Shown here: piece after piece, positions 1-7,287 of the stretch
Layout of the letters: each line of letters opens with the position of its first letter
Numbering within the stretch: position 1 is the first letter of the stretch
Virus record (IMG/VR): IMGVR_UViG_3300025887_000059
Coordinates: 1 to 37,816 of that record
DNA: 37,816 nucleotides
Source: a virus
Reading direction: 5' to 3' (one strand)
Translations under genes and position numbers: made by a program
The notes under the pieces: generated by a model
Told to the model about the DNA's origin: nothing
Databases searched by the model: none
What the model saw: only the letters and a program-made list of their open reading frames with translations

Positions 1-68
1 GCATGGCATCTGTTCAAAGCAGCCGACAGGCTAAAGTAGCTTCACACTTCACCAAGATGGCGGCATAA
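1..68 (+). CDS. 3' end of an upstream gene (partial)
   Basis: An open frame enters from the left edge and ends in TAA at 66-68. That stop shares its last A with the ATG of the next gene (TAATG), the coupling used between most genes here. Only about 22 residues are visible (ending FTKMAA), too few to identify the product. The call rests on frame continuity and the stop-start overlap. Confidence 0.45.
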   Translation, partial: MASVQSSRQAKVASHFTKMAA

Positions 69-328
69 TGAATAAAGATTTAACAGGTCAGGAAAAAGAA
101 ATACTTGTCATACTCATGGAAGAGTGTGCCGAGCTGACACAAAGCTGCTCTAAGATATTGAGGGCAGGCAAGAAGCCAGACTTCATGGCTGACTTTCACC
201 AAGAGATAGCAGACGTTCAAGTGATGATAGAGTTAGCAGATTCAAGCGGCTTAATTACTAGAGAGATTAAAACATTATATCAAAATAAAATAAACAAACT
301 TAGACAGTGGAGTAGCTTACGACTATGA
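68..328 (+). CDS. MazG-like nucleotide pyrophosphohydrolase, first copy
   Basis: This 86-residue all-helical protein has the metal-binding pattern of the all-alpha NTP pyrophosphohydrolases. An EExxE-like motif (MEECAEL, residues 17-23) is followed about 30 residues later by an acidic EIADVQVMIE helix (residues 46-55). Family members hydrolyse (d)NTPs or nucleotide-like alarmones to monophosphates. It is shorter than a full MazG and has one domain, as usual for phage versions. It is linked to the upstream frame by TAATG and to the next gene by ATGA. A second, divergent member lies 325 bases downstream. The fold is fairly sure, the substrate unknown. Confidence 0.72.
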   Translation: MNKDLTGQEKEILVILMEECAELTQSCSKILRAGKKPDFMADFHQEIADVQVMIELADSSGLITREIKTLYQNKINKLRQWSSLRL

Positions 329-474
329 GGATAAACAAAAAGCATATAGAATTAAAAGAATTGAACTGGTTTGGTAGGGCATTTGTACTATCGGTACTGT
401 TTGCCGGAGGAGTTATTGCCGGAAGTCTGGTTACTGCAATGTTCATATTACTTTACAGAGGACTGATAGCATGA
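325..474 (+). CDS. small single-helix membrane protein
   Basis: This 49-residue frame has an ATG overlapping the preceding TGA (ATGA at 325-328), and its own TGA overlaps the next ATG in the same way. A charged N-terminus (MRINKKHIELKEL) is followed by one hydrophobic segment, about residues 19-44 (starting AFVLSVLFAGGVIAG), and a short RGLIA tail. It probably sits in the inner membrane with the tail outside. I do not recognise a family. Reality is supported by the exact overlaps on both sides and the coherent membrane profile. Confidence 0.6.
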   Translation: MRINKKHIELKELNWFGRAFVLSVLFAGGVIAGSLVTAMFILLYRGLIA

Positions 475-656
475 AGGCAAGAACTAGAAATATATTACAA
501 GCGGCAATTGAAAGCGGCATCGAGAGTGGATACGCTAAAGCTTTTAAACACACCGATGACCCGACAACTATTGCCATAACAACAAGCATTGATAATGCTA
601 TATGGAATAACATCTACGAAGTATTTATTTTTGACGAACAGGACTACGAAGAATGA
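471..656 (+). CDS. hypothetical small protein
   Basis: This protein has 61 residues and ATGA overlaps with both neighbours. It starts with a basic helix (MKARTRNILQAAIESG), has a central polar part and an acidic C-terminus (FDEQDYEE). The spacing DNAIWNNIYEVF looks like one amphipathic helix. No domain is recognised. Its place between two MazG-like genes in a coupled operon suggests an early accessory role, which is inference. Confidence 0.62.
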   Translation: MKARTRNILQAAIESGIESGYAKAFKHTDDPTTIAITTSIDNAIWNNIYEVFIFDEQDYEE

Positions 657-973
657 GTACAGCATTTACATTAGAGAATAGAATTATTCAGTGGCATGAG
701 AATCGTAATCTGATTAAAGGTTCTACAGACCACCAACAGTTTGAGAAACTTCTTGAAGAAGTAGAAGAGTTAAGACTTAACATTATGAAGAGTCAGCCCA
801 TCGTTGATGACATTGGGGACATCATTGTAGTGCTAATCAACTTAGCTCACCGCAATAACTTAACACTGCATGAGTGTATGGAACACGCTTTCAAAGACAT
901 TCGACACCGCAAAGGCAAGATGGTTGACGGTATCTTTGTTAAAGAAAGAGTAGACGAGAGCAAAGACTTATGA
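653..973 (+). CDS. MazG-like nucleotide pyrophosphohydrolase, second copy
   Basis: This 106-residue protein carries a clearer MazG signature than the first copy. It has LLEEVEELR (about residues 33-41) as the EExxE metal-binding helix, then DDIGDIIVVLINLA (about residues 52-65) as the second acidic helix. The IRHRKGKMVDG end is typical of phage and cyanophage MazG. Such enzymes cleave nucleoside triphosphates and have been proposed to adjust nucleotide or (p)ppGpp pools during infection. The start overlaps the previous stop (ATGA) and the end overlaps the next start. The sequence differs widely from the first copy, so this is not a recent tandem duplication. Confidence 0.82.
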   Translation: MSTAFTLENRIIQWHENRNLIKGSTDHQQFEKLLEEVEELRLNIMKSQPIVDDIGDIIVVLINLAHRNNLTLHECMEHAFKDIRHRKGKMVDGIFVKERVDESKDL

Positions 974-1083
974 CGACAGCTTGCATAGTGGTTGGACTGT
1001 TGCTTTGTAATGCAACACTGCCTGTCTTTGCGGTTGTCACAACACTATCACTCATTGCAGAAACATCAAAAGATTATTCATAA
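970..1083 (+). CDS. very small hydrophobic protein
   Basis: This 37-residue frame starts at an ATGA overlap with the MazG-like gene and ends in TAA at 1081-1083, just before the ssb promoter. It is almost wholly hydrophobic (residues 4-30 include IVVGLLLCN and VFAVVTTLSLIA) with a short polar tail. It could be a single-pass membrane peptide or an uncleaved signal-like peptide. It is supported only by coupling and composition. Confidence 0.45.
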   Translation: MTTACIVVGLLLCNATLPVFAVVTTLSLIAETSKDYS

Positions 1084-1088
1084 AAAAC

Positions 1089-1117
1089 TTTACAATCGTT
1101 ACAACTTGTGGTATAAT
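1089..1117 (+). promoter_or_regulatory. sigma-70-type promoter before ssb
   Basis: TTTACA (1089-1094) and TATAAT (1112-1117) are separated by exactly 17 bases, with TGG (1109-1111) directly before the -10 as an extended -10 element. This matches the bacterial housekeeping consensus at 11 of 12 hexamer positions. Predicted transcription starts near 1124, about 30 bases before the ssb ATG. It lies in one of the few non-coding gaps of the left arm. Confidence 0.82.
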
Positions 1118-1152
1118 GCCGCATCATTTAAACAACAACAGGAAATATTATT

Positions 1153-1578
1153 ATGGCAATTCTAACAGGAACAGCATACTGGGCAAGCGTAACTACCCCG
1201 AACACAACTTACGAACCAGTGTACACAGTAAATCTAGTAGTCGATGACGAGACTGCTGAGTCATTCAAAGCCCAAGGTCACACAGTAAAAGACATGGACG
1301 AAGGCCCAGCTCTAGTCATCAAGCGTAAGGTCAATGGCCCTAACGGTATGGTAAGACAGCCACCTAAGCTAGTAGATGGCAGCAAGAATCCAATTGACGA
1401 ACGAGTCGGCAACGGTTCAAAGGTCAAGGTGCAGTATAAAGAATGGGAATCAGTGTGGAAGGGTAAGACTTTCAAGGGTCTCGACTTCCAAGCTATGCAG
1501 GTTCTCGACTTAGTGTCCGTCGGTACAGTAGATGGCGGAGAATTTGATGTAGAAGATGACATGGGAGATGAAATCTAA
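1153..1578 (+). CDS. single-stranded DNA-binding protein, T7 gp2.5-like
   Basis: This 141-residue protein has an OB-fold-like beta pattern and a strongly acidic C-terminal tail (FDVEDDMGDEI). It sits directly before the primase-helicase and DNA polymerase, the T7-supergroup arrangement. It would coat unwound template strands, with the acidic tail contacting polymerase and helicase. It is much shorter than T7 gp2.5 (232 residues), and its tail ends in isoleucine rather than the terminal aromatic residue important in T7 gp2.5 and in bacterial SSB. The start follows AGGAAA with good spacing. It has its own strong promoter, as expected for a protein needed in bulk. Confidence 0.8.
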   Translation: MAILTGTAYWASVTTPNTTYEPVYTVNLVVDDETAESFKAQGHTVKDMDEGPALVIKRKVNGPNGMVRQPPKLVDGSKNPIDERVGNGSKVKVQYKEWESVWKGKTFKGLDFQAMQVLDLVSVGTVDGGEFDVEDDMGDEI

Positions 1579-1579
1579 A

Positions 1580-1816
1580 ATGGCTATGAATGTATATAAG
1601 AAAGACGACGTTAGTTATGATGTTGATTTGCTTGACGAAGAAGCGCAGGGTTTGTTTTCCCTGCTACAGCAAGCAATGATTAATGTACGTCAGTACAATG
1701 ACAGGGTGCAGCTGTTCCAAGCCGGAGCAACACACATCCAACAACTGTTTGAAGCGAAGCTCACGGATGAAGCTATCACTGAAGAAGATGACACGGAAGT
1801 TACAATCGAAGGCTAA
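1580..1816 (+). CDS. small hypothetical protein, possibly DUF6447-like
   Basis: The frame is open from 1556, but I chose the ATG at 1580 because it follows the ssb stop by one base. Earlier ATGs would force overlap with the acidic ssb tail. From there the product is 78 residues: a short beta-like start (NVYKKDDVSYDVDLLD), a long helix rich in Q and N, and an acidic end. The opening followed by LLDEEAQGLFSLLQQA resembles small phage proteins grouped as DUF6447, but I cannot confirm this. It lies between ssb and the helicase, so it probably belongs to the replication operon. Confidence 0.6.
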   Translation: MAMNVYKKDDVSYDVDLLDEEAQGLFSLLQQAMINVRQYNDRVQLFQAGATHIQQLFEAKLTDEAITEEDDTEVTIEG

Positions 1817-1830
1817 CCCAGAGGTGACTC

Positions 1831-3492
1831 ATGCCGTTTGTAAAATTCCATCTGCCGTGCAATGATTGTGGCGGCAGTGACCCAGTAAGTCAGAACGACG
1901 ATGGGTCAGCGTATTGCTTCAGTTGCAATACGTATTTTAAAGACTACGGCACAACGGAAGTGCAAACCCCAAGACAGGATACAGTAATGGAATTTACACA
2001 GTATCAAGGAACAGGTAATGGCTCAAGCTACAATGCTCTATCGGACAGAGGCATCAGTTTAGAAACAGCCAAGAAGTATGGCGTTAAATCTACGATGCTC
2101 AACAGTGATGTGACAAGCCACCATTACCCATACTACCACAAGGGAGAGCAGGTAGCTACAAAGATAAGGAAGCTTAACAAGCAGTTTGCTTGGACTGGCG
2201 AATCAAAGGAGACAGGGCTGTTCGGAGAGCAGTTGTTTAAGACAGGCGGTAAGTTCATTACAGTTGTAGAAGGAGAGTGTGACGCTATGGCGGCATACGA
2301 ACTACTCGGAAGTAAGTGGCCTGTTGTAAGTATAAAGTCTGGAGCACAAGGAGGTGCTCGTGATGTTAAGAATAGCTTAGAGTTTCTTGAATCTTTCGAC
2401 ACAGTAGTGTTATGTTTCGACAGTGACGAGCCGGGTAAGGACGGAGCCAAAGCAATTGCTAAGCTCCTGACCCCCAACAAAGCTAAGCTGATGACGCTGC
2501 CTGAAGGTTACAAAGACCCCAACGATATGTTGAAGTCTTATAAGCATCAAGCATTTGTCAGTGCATTCTGGGATGCTAAGGTTTATACACCGTCAGGTAT
2601 TATGAACCTATCCAATCAGCTAGACGAATACAAACGTCTGCGTTCAGAGAAGCTGCCTTCCATACCATATCCTTGGTCTGGTCTGAACGGTAAGCTAGAA
2701 GGCATGAGAGCAGGTGAGCTAGTTACACTGACTGGCGGCACTGGTCTCGGTAAGTCTTCTGTAACCAGAGAGCTAGAACATTGGCTCATCAATAACACAG
2801 AAGACAACGTAGGTATTGTAGCTCTGGAAGAAAACTGGATGCGAACAGCAGAAGGTATCATGGCTGTCGAAGCCAACGCTAAGTTACACCTAGACAAAGT
2901 TAAGAACGAGTTAGGCGATGACAAACTAGAAGAGTATTACCGCAAGGTATTTATGGGCAGCAACGAAGGGCGAGTTTGGATTCATGCTCACCTCGGTGTT
3001 ACCTGCCTCGAAGACATCTTCAGTAAGCTTCGCTACTTGATTGTAGGTTTAGATTGTAAGTGGGTTGTAGTTGACCACCTTCACATGTTAGTTCTTCAAG
3101 CCTTAGAAGGCGACGAACGTAAAGCGATTGACGGTATCATGCACCGACTTCGCTCCCTTGTAGAAGAGACTGGAGCAGGTATGATACTTGTATCCCACCT
3201 CCGTAGAGTTGATGGCAACAAGGGACATGAGAACGGTATCGAGACTGGACTCTCACACCTCAGAGGTTCACAGTCTATTGCACAGTTGAGTGATTGTGTT
3301 ATCGGCTTGGAACGTAACCAACAATCAGATGACGAGATTGAGGCTTCGACCACTAAGGTCAGGGTGCTCAAGTCCAGATACACTGGTGAGGTAGGGTTAG
3401 CTTGTAGCTTACACTATGACGCTGTGACTGGTAGACTTAACCAAGTAGATGACGGTGATAACTATGAAGCCTTTGACGGAGACGAGCTATGA
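1831..3492 (+). CDS. bifunctional DNA primase-helicase, T7 gp4-like
   Basis: The 553 residues hold the full gp4/Twinkle layout. An N-terminal zinc ribbon has C10, C13, C29 and C32. A TOPRIM primase domain has VVEGECDA around E147 and FDSDE around D197-D199. A RecA-type DnaB-like helicase has Walker A GGTGLGKS at about 302-309 and Walker B VVVDHLH at about 412-418. SHLR (455-458) and LRGSQSIAQLSD (about 477-488) match later helicase motifs. It unwinds the fork and lays RNA primers on the lagging strand. A good ribosome site (AGAGGTGA) precedes the ATG, and its end overlaps polA by ATGA. All key residues look intact. Confidence 0.93.
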   Translation: MPFVKFHLPCNDCGGSDPVSQNDDGSAYCFSCNTYFKDYGTTEVQTPRQDTVMEFTQYQGTGNGSSYNALSDRGISLETAKKYGVKSTMLNSDVTSHHYPYYHKGEQVATKIRKLNKQFAWTGESKETGLFGEQLFKTGGKFITVVEGECDAMAAYELLGSKWPVVSIKSGAQGGARDVKNSLEFLESFDTVVLCFDSDEPGKDGAKAIAKLLTPNKAKLMTLPEGYKDPNDMLKSYKHQAFVSAFWDAKVYTPSGIMNLSNQLDEYKRLRSEKLPSIPYPWSGLNGKLEGMRAGELVTLTGGTGLGKSSVTRELEHWLINNTEDNVGIVALEENWMRTAEGIMAVEANAKLHLDKVKNELGDDKLEEYYRKVFMGSNEGRVWIHAHLGVTCLEDIFSKLRYLIVGLDCKWVVVDHLHMLVLQALEGDERKAIDGIMHRLRSLVEETGAGMILVSHLRRVDGNKGHENGIETGLSHLRGSQSIAQLSDCVIGLERNQQSDDEIEASTTKVRVLKSRYTGEVGLACSLHYDAVTGRLNQVDDGDNYEAFDGDEL

Positions 3493-5249
3493 ATATAGTA
3501 TTTGATATTGAGGCTGATGGCCTTGACCCCACGAAGATACATTGTATTGTTGCTCAAGACGTAGACACTCTGGATGTGTTTACGTTTGACAACACTCAGC
3601 TCGAAGCAGGTTACTTGTTCCTCAAGAATGCAGACAAGCTCATAGGCCACAACATCATCGGCTATGACATCCCTGCACTCAAGAAGGTAACAAACGTTGA
3701 CCTCAGCCACAAGAAGATTGTAGACACACTGGTTTTATCCCGACTGTTCAAGCCATCCAGAGAAGGAGGCCACGGCTTAGAGTCATGGGGCTACCGCCTC
3801 AAGTTCAACAAGGGTGACTTCGGTGAGCAAGAAGAAGCGTGGGATACATACACCCCAGAGATGTTAGAGTATTGTAAGCGAGACGTTGAGCTTAACACTA
3901 AGGTGTACATGGAACTACGCAAAGAAAGCAGAGGCTTCACACCTACATCAGTAAAGCTAGAGCACAGTGTTGCTAAGATTATTGATGAACAAAGACGCAA
4001 CGGCTTTGAGTTAGACATGCAGAAAGCTATGCTGCTTGTTGCAATGTTTCAAGAGAAGCTTGCAGCTACAGAGTCAGAAGTACATGAGACCTTCAAGCCT
4101 GCTATCGAGGTACAGATACTCAAGCCTCAGTACACAAAGACAGGTAAGCTTGCCAAGGTTGCTAAAGACCAGCATGACAAAGGTGTCAGGATGGTTGACG
4201 AAGAGTACGAAGAAATGCTACTCAACGACAAGCCAGTACGACGAGAGACACACACTGAGTTTAACTTAGGCTCTCGTAAACAAATCGGTGAGCGCTTGGT
4301 TGCAGCCGGTTGGGTTCCTAAGAACTTTACACCTACTGGTCAACCTATTGTTGATGAAGGTGCGCTCAATAAAGTTAAGGATATTCCTGAAGCTACACTG
4401 ATTGCTAAGTATCTAATGCTTCAGAAGCGTTTGGCTCAGGTAAACAGTTGGCTCAAAGCGGTAGAGCCTGACGGCAGGGTGCGAGGTTATGTCAATCCCA
4501 ACGGTGCAGTCACAGGACGTATGACTCACAGCCACCCTAACATGGCTCAGATACCTAGCAGTAACTCACCTTACGGTAAAGACTGTAGGTCTTGTTGGAC
4601 TGTAAAGCCCGGCAACAAACTGGTAGGCATTGATGCTTCAGGCTTAGAACTTAGAATGCTTGCACACTATATGAACGACAAGGAGTACACAAATGAAATC
4701 CTCAACGGCGACATTCACACAGCTAACCAAAAACTTGCAGGACTTGAATCAAGAAATCAGGCAAAGACTTTCATCTATGCATTGCTTTACGGAGCAGGAG
4801 ATGCAAAGCTTGGGTCAGTATCTAAGCAAGGTAAGGCAAGAGGTAGACAACTGCGAAACACATTTCTTGATAGTCTCCCATCATTTGCGGCTCTTATCAA
4901 ACGAGTACAGAGAGAAGCTAAAAGAGGATTCCTAAAGGGTCTCGACGGTCGTAAGCTTTCAGTACGGTCAGAACATGCTGCACTCAACACACTGTTACAG
5001 TCAGCCGGTGCAATCGTTATGAAGGAGGCGTTAGTTATTCTTCAAGGTTACTTTGATAAGTTTCAAGTAGACGCTAAGTTTGTAGCTAACGTCCACGATG
5101 AATGGCAGATTGAAGTACATGAGTCAGCCGCTGACGATGTAGGTAGACTAGGTGTTGCAGCAATTGCGCAAGCAGGTATAAACTTAAACTTAAACTGTCC
5201 TCTTGATGGGGACTTCAACGTCGGAGACGGTTGGCATGAAACCCACTAA
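3489..5249 (+). CDS. polA: DNA polymerase, family A (T7 gp5-like) with 3'-5' exonuclease
   Basis: The 586 residues include an N-terminal proofreading exonuclease with Exo I FDIEADG (D6, E8), Exo II GHNIIGYD (D60) and Exo III YCKRDVE (D132). The polymerase domain has motif A DASGLELR (D382), motif B R422 to Y434 (AKTFIYALLYGAG) and motif C VHDEWQ (H536, D537, E538). The residue equivalent to E. coli Phe762 is a tyrosine (Y430), as in T7. It is shorter than T7 gp5 (704 residues). The region holding the T7 thioredoxin-binding loop, about residues 200-258 here, is reduced. It replicates the genome with the upstream helicase and Ssb. The 5' end overlaps the helicase stop. Confidence 0.94.
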   Translation: MNIVFDIEADGLDPTKIHCIVAQDVDTLDVFTFDNTQLEAGYLFLKNADKLIGHNIIGYDIPALKKVTNVDLSHKKIVDTLVLSRLFKPSREGGHGLESWGYRLKFNKGDFGEQEEAWDTYTPEMLEYCKRDVELNTKVYMELRKESRGFTPTSVKLEHSVAKIIDEQRRNGFELDMQKAMLLVAMFQEKLAATESEVHETFKPAIEVQILKPQYTKTGKLAKVAKDQHDKGVRMVDEEYEEMLLNDKPVRRETHTEFNLGSRKQIGERLVAAGWVPKNFTPTGQPIVDEGALNKVKDIPEATLIAKYLMLQKRLAQVNSWLKAVEPDGRVRGYVNPNGAVTGRMTHSHPNMAQIPSSNSPYGKDCRSCWTVKPGNKLVGIDASGLELRMLAHYMNDKEYTNEILNGDIHTANQKLAGLESRNQAKTFIYALLYGAGDAKLGSVSKQGKARGRQLRNTFLDSLPSFAALIKRVQREAKRGFLKGLDGRKLSVRSEHAALNTLLQSAGAIVMKEALVILQGYFDKFQVDAKFVANVHDEWQIEVHESAADDVGRLGVAAIAQAGINLNLNCPLDGDFNVGDGWHETH

Positions 5250-5661
5250 AGCAGATAGAAAGAAGTTTGACCTTGACTTAGCATACGGCGAAGTTCGTGA
5301 AGATAAAATTGCAGCGATGCTTACAGGTAAAAAGATAGAAGTTAAATCAGAACGTGGTATGTGGATGAAGACAGGCAACATCGCCATTGAGTACAAGTCT
5401 TATGGTAAGCCTTCAGGCATCGACGCTACTGAGTCGGACTACTGGTTCCATAACTTATGTATTGATGATGATGAATACTGCACACTGGTGTTCAACACTA
5501 AGACACTCAAGAAGATTGTTAAGCGCCTAGATAGTTTCAAGACTGTATCAGGTGGTGACAACAGAGCAAGCCAGATGTACTTGTTAAATCTTCAGAAGCT
5601 ATTCTCTTCTGATGTAATCAAAGCATTCAAGGAGTTAGAAGATGAACCAGAAGCCGCTTAA
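5236..5661 (+). CDS. putative PD-(D/E)XK-fold nuclease, small
   Basis: I start this gene at the ATG at 5236, which overlaps the end of polA by 14 bases. The open frame runs further upstream, but that part is antisense-like sequence within polA. The product has 141 residues. A conserved-looking core reads DLAYGEVREDKIA, then KKIEVKSERGMWMKTGN (an ExK element), then AIEYKSYGKPSGID and a DYW. This E...ExK...G arrangement suits the PD-(D/E)XK nuclease fold, and proteins with this spacing are common next to polA in marine phages. The exact reaction is unknown. Its position suggests recombination, resolution or host-DNA breakdown. The end overlaps the next gene. Confidence 0.6.
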   Translation: MKPTKADRKKFDLDLAYGEVREDKIAAMLTGKKIEVKSERGMWMKTGNIAIEYKSYGKPSGIDATESDYWFHNLCIDDDEYCTLVFNTKTLKKIVKRLDSFKTVSGGDNRASQMYLLNLQKLFSSDVIKAFKELEDEPEAA

Positions 5662-6505
5662 TACTATAGTACCTGACATCTACAAGATACTCGGAGACCT
5701 TTCAAAGGGTGAGCCTCTTCCAATAACGGAGGAGGCACTTGACCTGACGATGGCTTCAATGAAAGAAGCAATCCTACATTGGGCAACACCAAGGAAGCGG
5801 GACACCGACTTCACTGTACGAATGTCTAACGTAGGTAAGCCGTCCCGACAGATGTGGTTTGAGAAGCGTGACCCTAATGGTCGTGGAGATGTTGATGGTG
5901 CAACGCAGATTAAGTTTCTCTACGGTCATGTGTTAGAAGAGATTGTACTTATGCTTGTACGAATGGCAGGACACAGCGTCACCGATGAACAGAAGGAAGT
6001 AACAGTCAACGGCATTGTCGGACACATGGACTGTAAGATTAACGGTCAGGTAGTAGACGTTAAGTCTGCATCCAAGTTTGCCTTCAACAAGTTTATGAAA
6101 GGCACACTGGCTGACGATGACCCTTTCGGTTACTTAGGACAGCTTGCCGGTTACGAGAAAGCAGAAGGCACAGACGAGGGCGGTTTCCTTGTTATCAACA
6201 AAGAAAGCGGTGAGCTGTGTATGTATTGTCCCGATGACTTGGACAAGCCGAACATTGACACAAAAATAAATACACTGCTAGACGAATTAAAACTTGACAC
6301 GCCGCCTGAAATGTGCTATAATCCGACCCCTGATGGCAAGAAAGGAAACATGCAATTGCCTAAAGGATGTACGTGGTGTAAGTATAAACACGAATGCCAC
6401 AAGGATGCCAACGATGGCGAAGGACTTAGAACTTTCAAATACTCTACAGGCTATAAATACTTAACCCATGTAGAGGCAGAACCAAAGGTAGATGAGATAC
6501 TATGA
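5642..6505 (+). CDS. Cas4/RecB-like PD-(D/E)XK exonuclease
   Basis: The 287-residue protein shows a RecB-family nuclease core: GHVLEEI (E99/E100), GHMDCKI (D130), VVDVKSAS (D139, K141) and YLGQLAGYEKA (Q167, Y171). Four cysteines in the C-terminal half (C225, C243, C246, C252) match the kind of cluster that binds iron-sulfur in Cas4/AddB-type nucleases. The likely role is the 5' exonuclease of the replication module (T7 gp6 equivalent), degrading host DNA and processing ends. It overlaps the upstream nuclease gene by 20 bases and the downstream gene by ATGA. A perfect promoter sequence lies within its 3' third. Confidence 0.78.
   Translation: MNQKPLNTIVPDIYKILGDLSKGEPLPITEEALDLTMASMKEAILHWATPRKRDTDFTVRMSNVGKPSRQMWFEKRDPNGRGDVDGATQIKFLYGHVLEEIVLMLVRMAGHSVTDEQKEVTVNGIVGHMDCKINGQVVDVKSASKFAFNKFMKGTLADDDPFGYLGQLAGYEKAEGTDEGGFLVINKESGELCMYCPDDLDKPNIDTKINTLLDELKLDTPPEMCYNPTPDGKKGNMQLPKGCTWCKYKHECHKDANDGEGLRTFKYSTGYKYLTHVEAEPKVDEIL
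6294..6322 (+). promoter_or_regulatory. perfect-consensus sigma-70 promoter inside the exonuclease gene
   Basis: TTGACA (6294-6299), a 17-base spacer and TATAAT (6317-6322), with TGC (6314-6316) as an extended -10. All twelve hexamer bases match the consensus. It lies within codons for LDTPPEMCYN of the exonuclease. A start near 6329 would serve the genes from 6502 onward (hypothetical, endonuclease I, DUF3310, small proteins, ribonucleotide reductase) with a leader of about 170 bases. Confidence 0.78.
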
Positions 6506-6789
6506 ACAGAAAGGTAAGTAAGCGCATACGAAACAAAGCTATCGGTATTCAGCTTGAGTGGGTTAGGAGCCTGCTCAACACTGAAGAAGCAGATAAGGTT
6601 ACACATAGTAACTTGCAGGAGATGCTGCCCAAACAGACACATCTCTGGGCGCAAGGACAGTTTTACAACAGTGCCTTTAGTCTTAGGCATCTGATGAACA
6701 ACATCAAGAAGATACACCGACGAGACCCTAAGCGTAGCATCTGGGACATTCACTTAAAAGATATTCAGGATGTGATAAAGATACGATAA
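6502..6789 (+). CDS. hypothetical basic protein between two nucleases
   Basis: This 95-residue protein starts at an ATGA overlap with the exonuclease. It is basic at the N-terminus (MNRKVSKRIRNKA), helical through the middle, and contains HLWAQGQFYNSAFSLRHLMNNIKKI, a pattern seen in small marine-phage proteins in this position. No catalytic motif is visible. The positive charge would allow nucleic-acid contact or partnership with a nuclease. It is the first complete gene after the internal promoter. Confidence 0.65.
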   Translation: MNRKVSKRIRNKAIGIQLEWVRSLLNTEEADKVTHSNLQEMLPKQTHLWAQGQFYNSAFSLRHLMNNIKKIHRRDPKRSIWDIHLKDIQDVIKIR

Positions 6790-6810
6790 CCACATCCGCA
6801 AGGAGGCGAT

Positions 6811-7287
6811 TTGGCAAAGGTACGGAAAGGATATAGGAAAGCGAGAGTGAAGCGCCCAGTTGAGAAAGACCTGATAAAAGGTTACGACTCTAACTGGGAA
6901 TATGAACTTCACTCTGGCATCCTAGATGCTTGGGAACATCACGTTGACAAGGTTGAGTATGTTATCGAACATAAATACGAACCGGACTTCGTGAGAGAAA
7001 TAGATGGCAAAAAGATATTGCTCGAAGCAAAGGGCAGGTTCTGGGACAGCGCAGAGTACAGCAAGTATATCTGGGTATCAAAAGTTCTACCACCTGAGAT
7101 TGAGTTAGTGTTTTTGTTTGCTAACCCCAACGCCCCGATGCCCCAAGCCAAAGTTAGAAAGGATGGCACACGACGCTCTCATGCTGAGTGGGCTGATAAA
7201 AATAACTTCCGGTGGTTTAGTGAAGACAGTATACCGGACACATGGATTAACGCTAAGAAGCGAGAGGACTTTAAGAATGAGCATTAA
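6811..7287 (+). CDS. endonuclease I (T7 gp3-like Holliday junction resolvase)
   Basis: The product is 158 residues with the T7 endonuclease I active-site layout: E30 in SNWEYEL, D59 in EPDFV, and E72/K74 in LLEAKGRFWDS. T7 uses E20, D55, E65 and K67. The C-terminal half (HAEWADKNNFRWF, then IPDTWI) also matches the family. It resolves branched DNA and helps break down host DNA. The start is TTG at 6811, chosen because AAGGAGG lies four bases upstream and no ATG fits. The length is close to T7 gp3 (149). The 3' end overlaps the next gene by 11 bases. Confidence 0.86.
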   Translation: MAKVRKGYRKARVKRPVEKDLIKGYDSNWEYELHSGILDAWEHHVDKVEYVIEHKYEPDFVREIDGKKILLEAKGRFWDSAEYSKYIWVSKVLPPEIELVFLFANPNAPMPQAKVRKDGTRRSHAEWADKNNFRWFSEDSIPDTWINAKKREDFKNEH

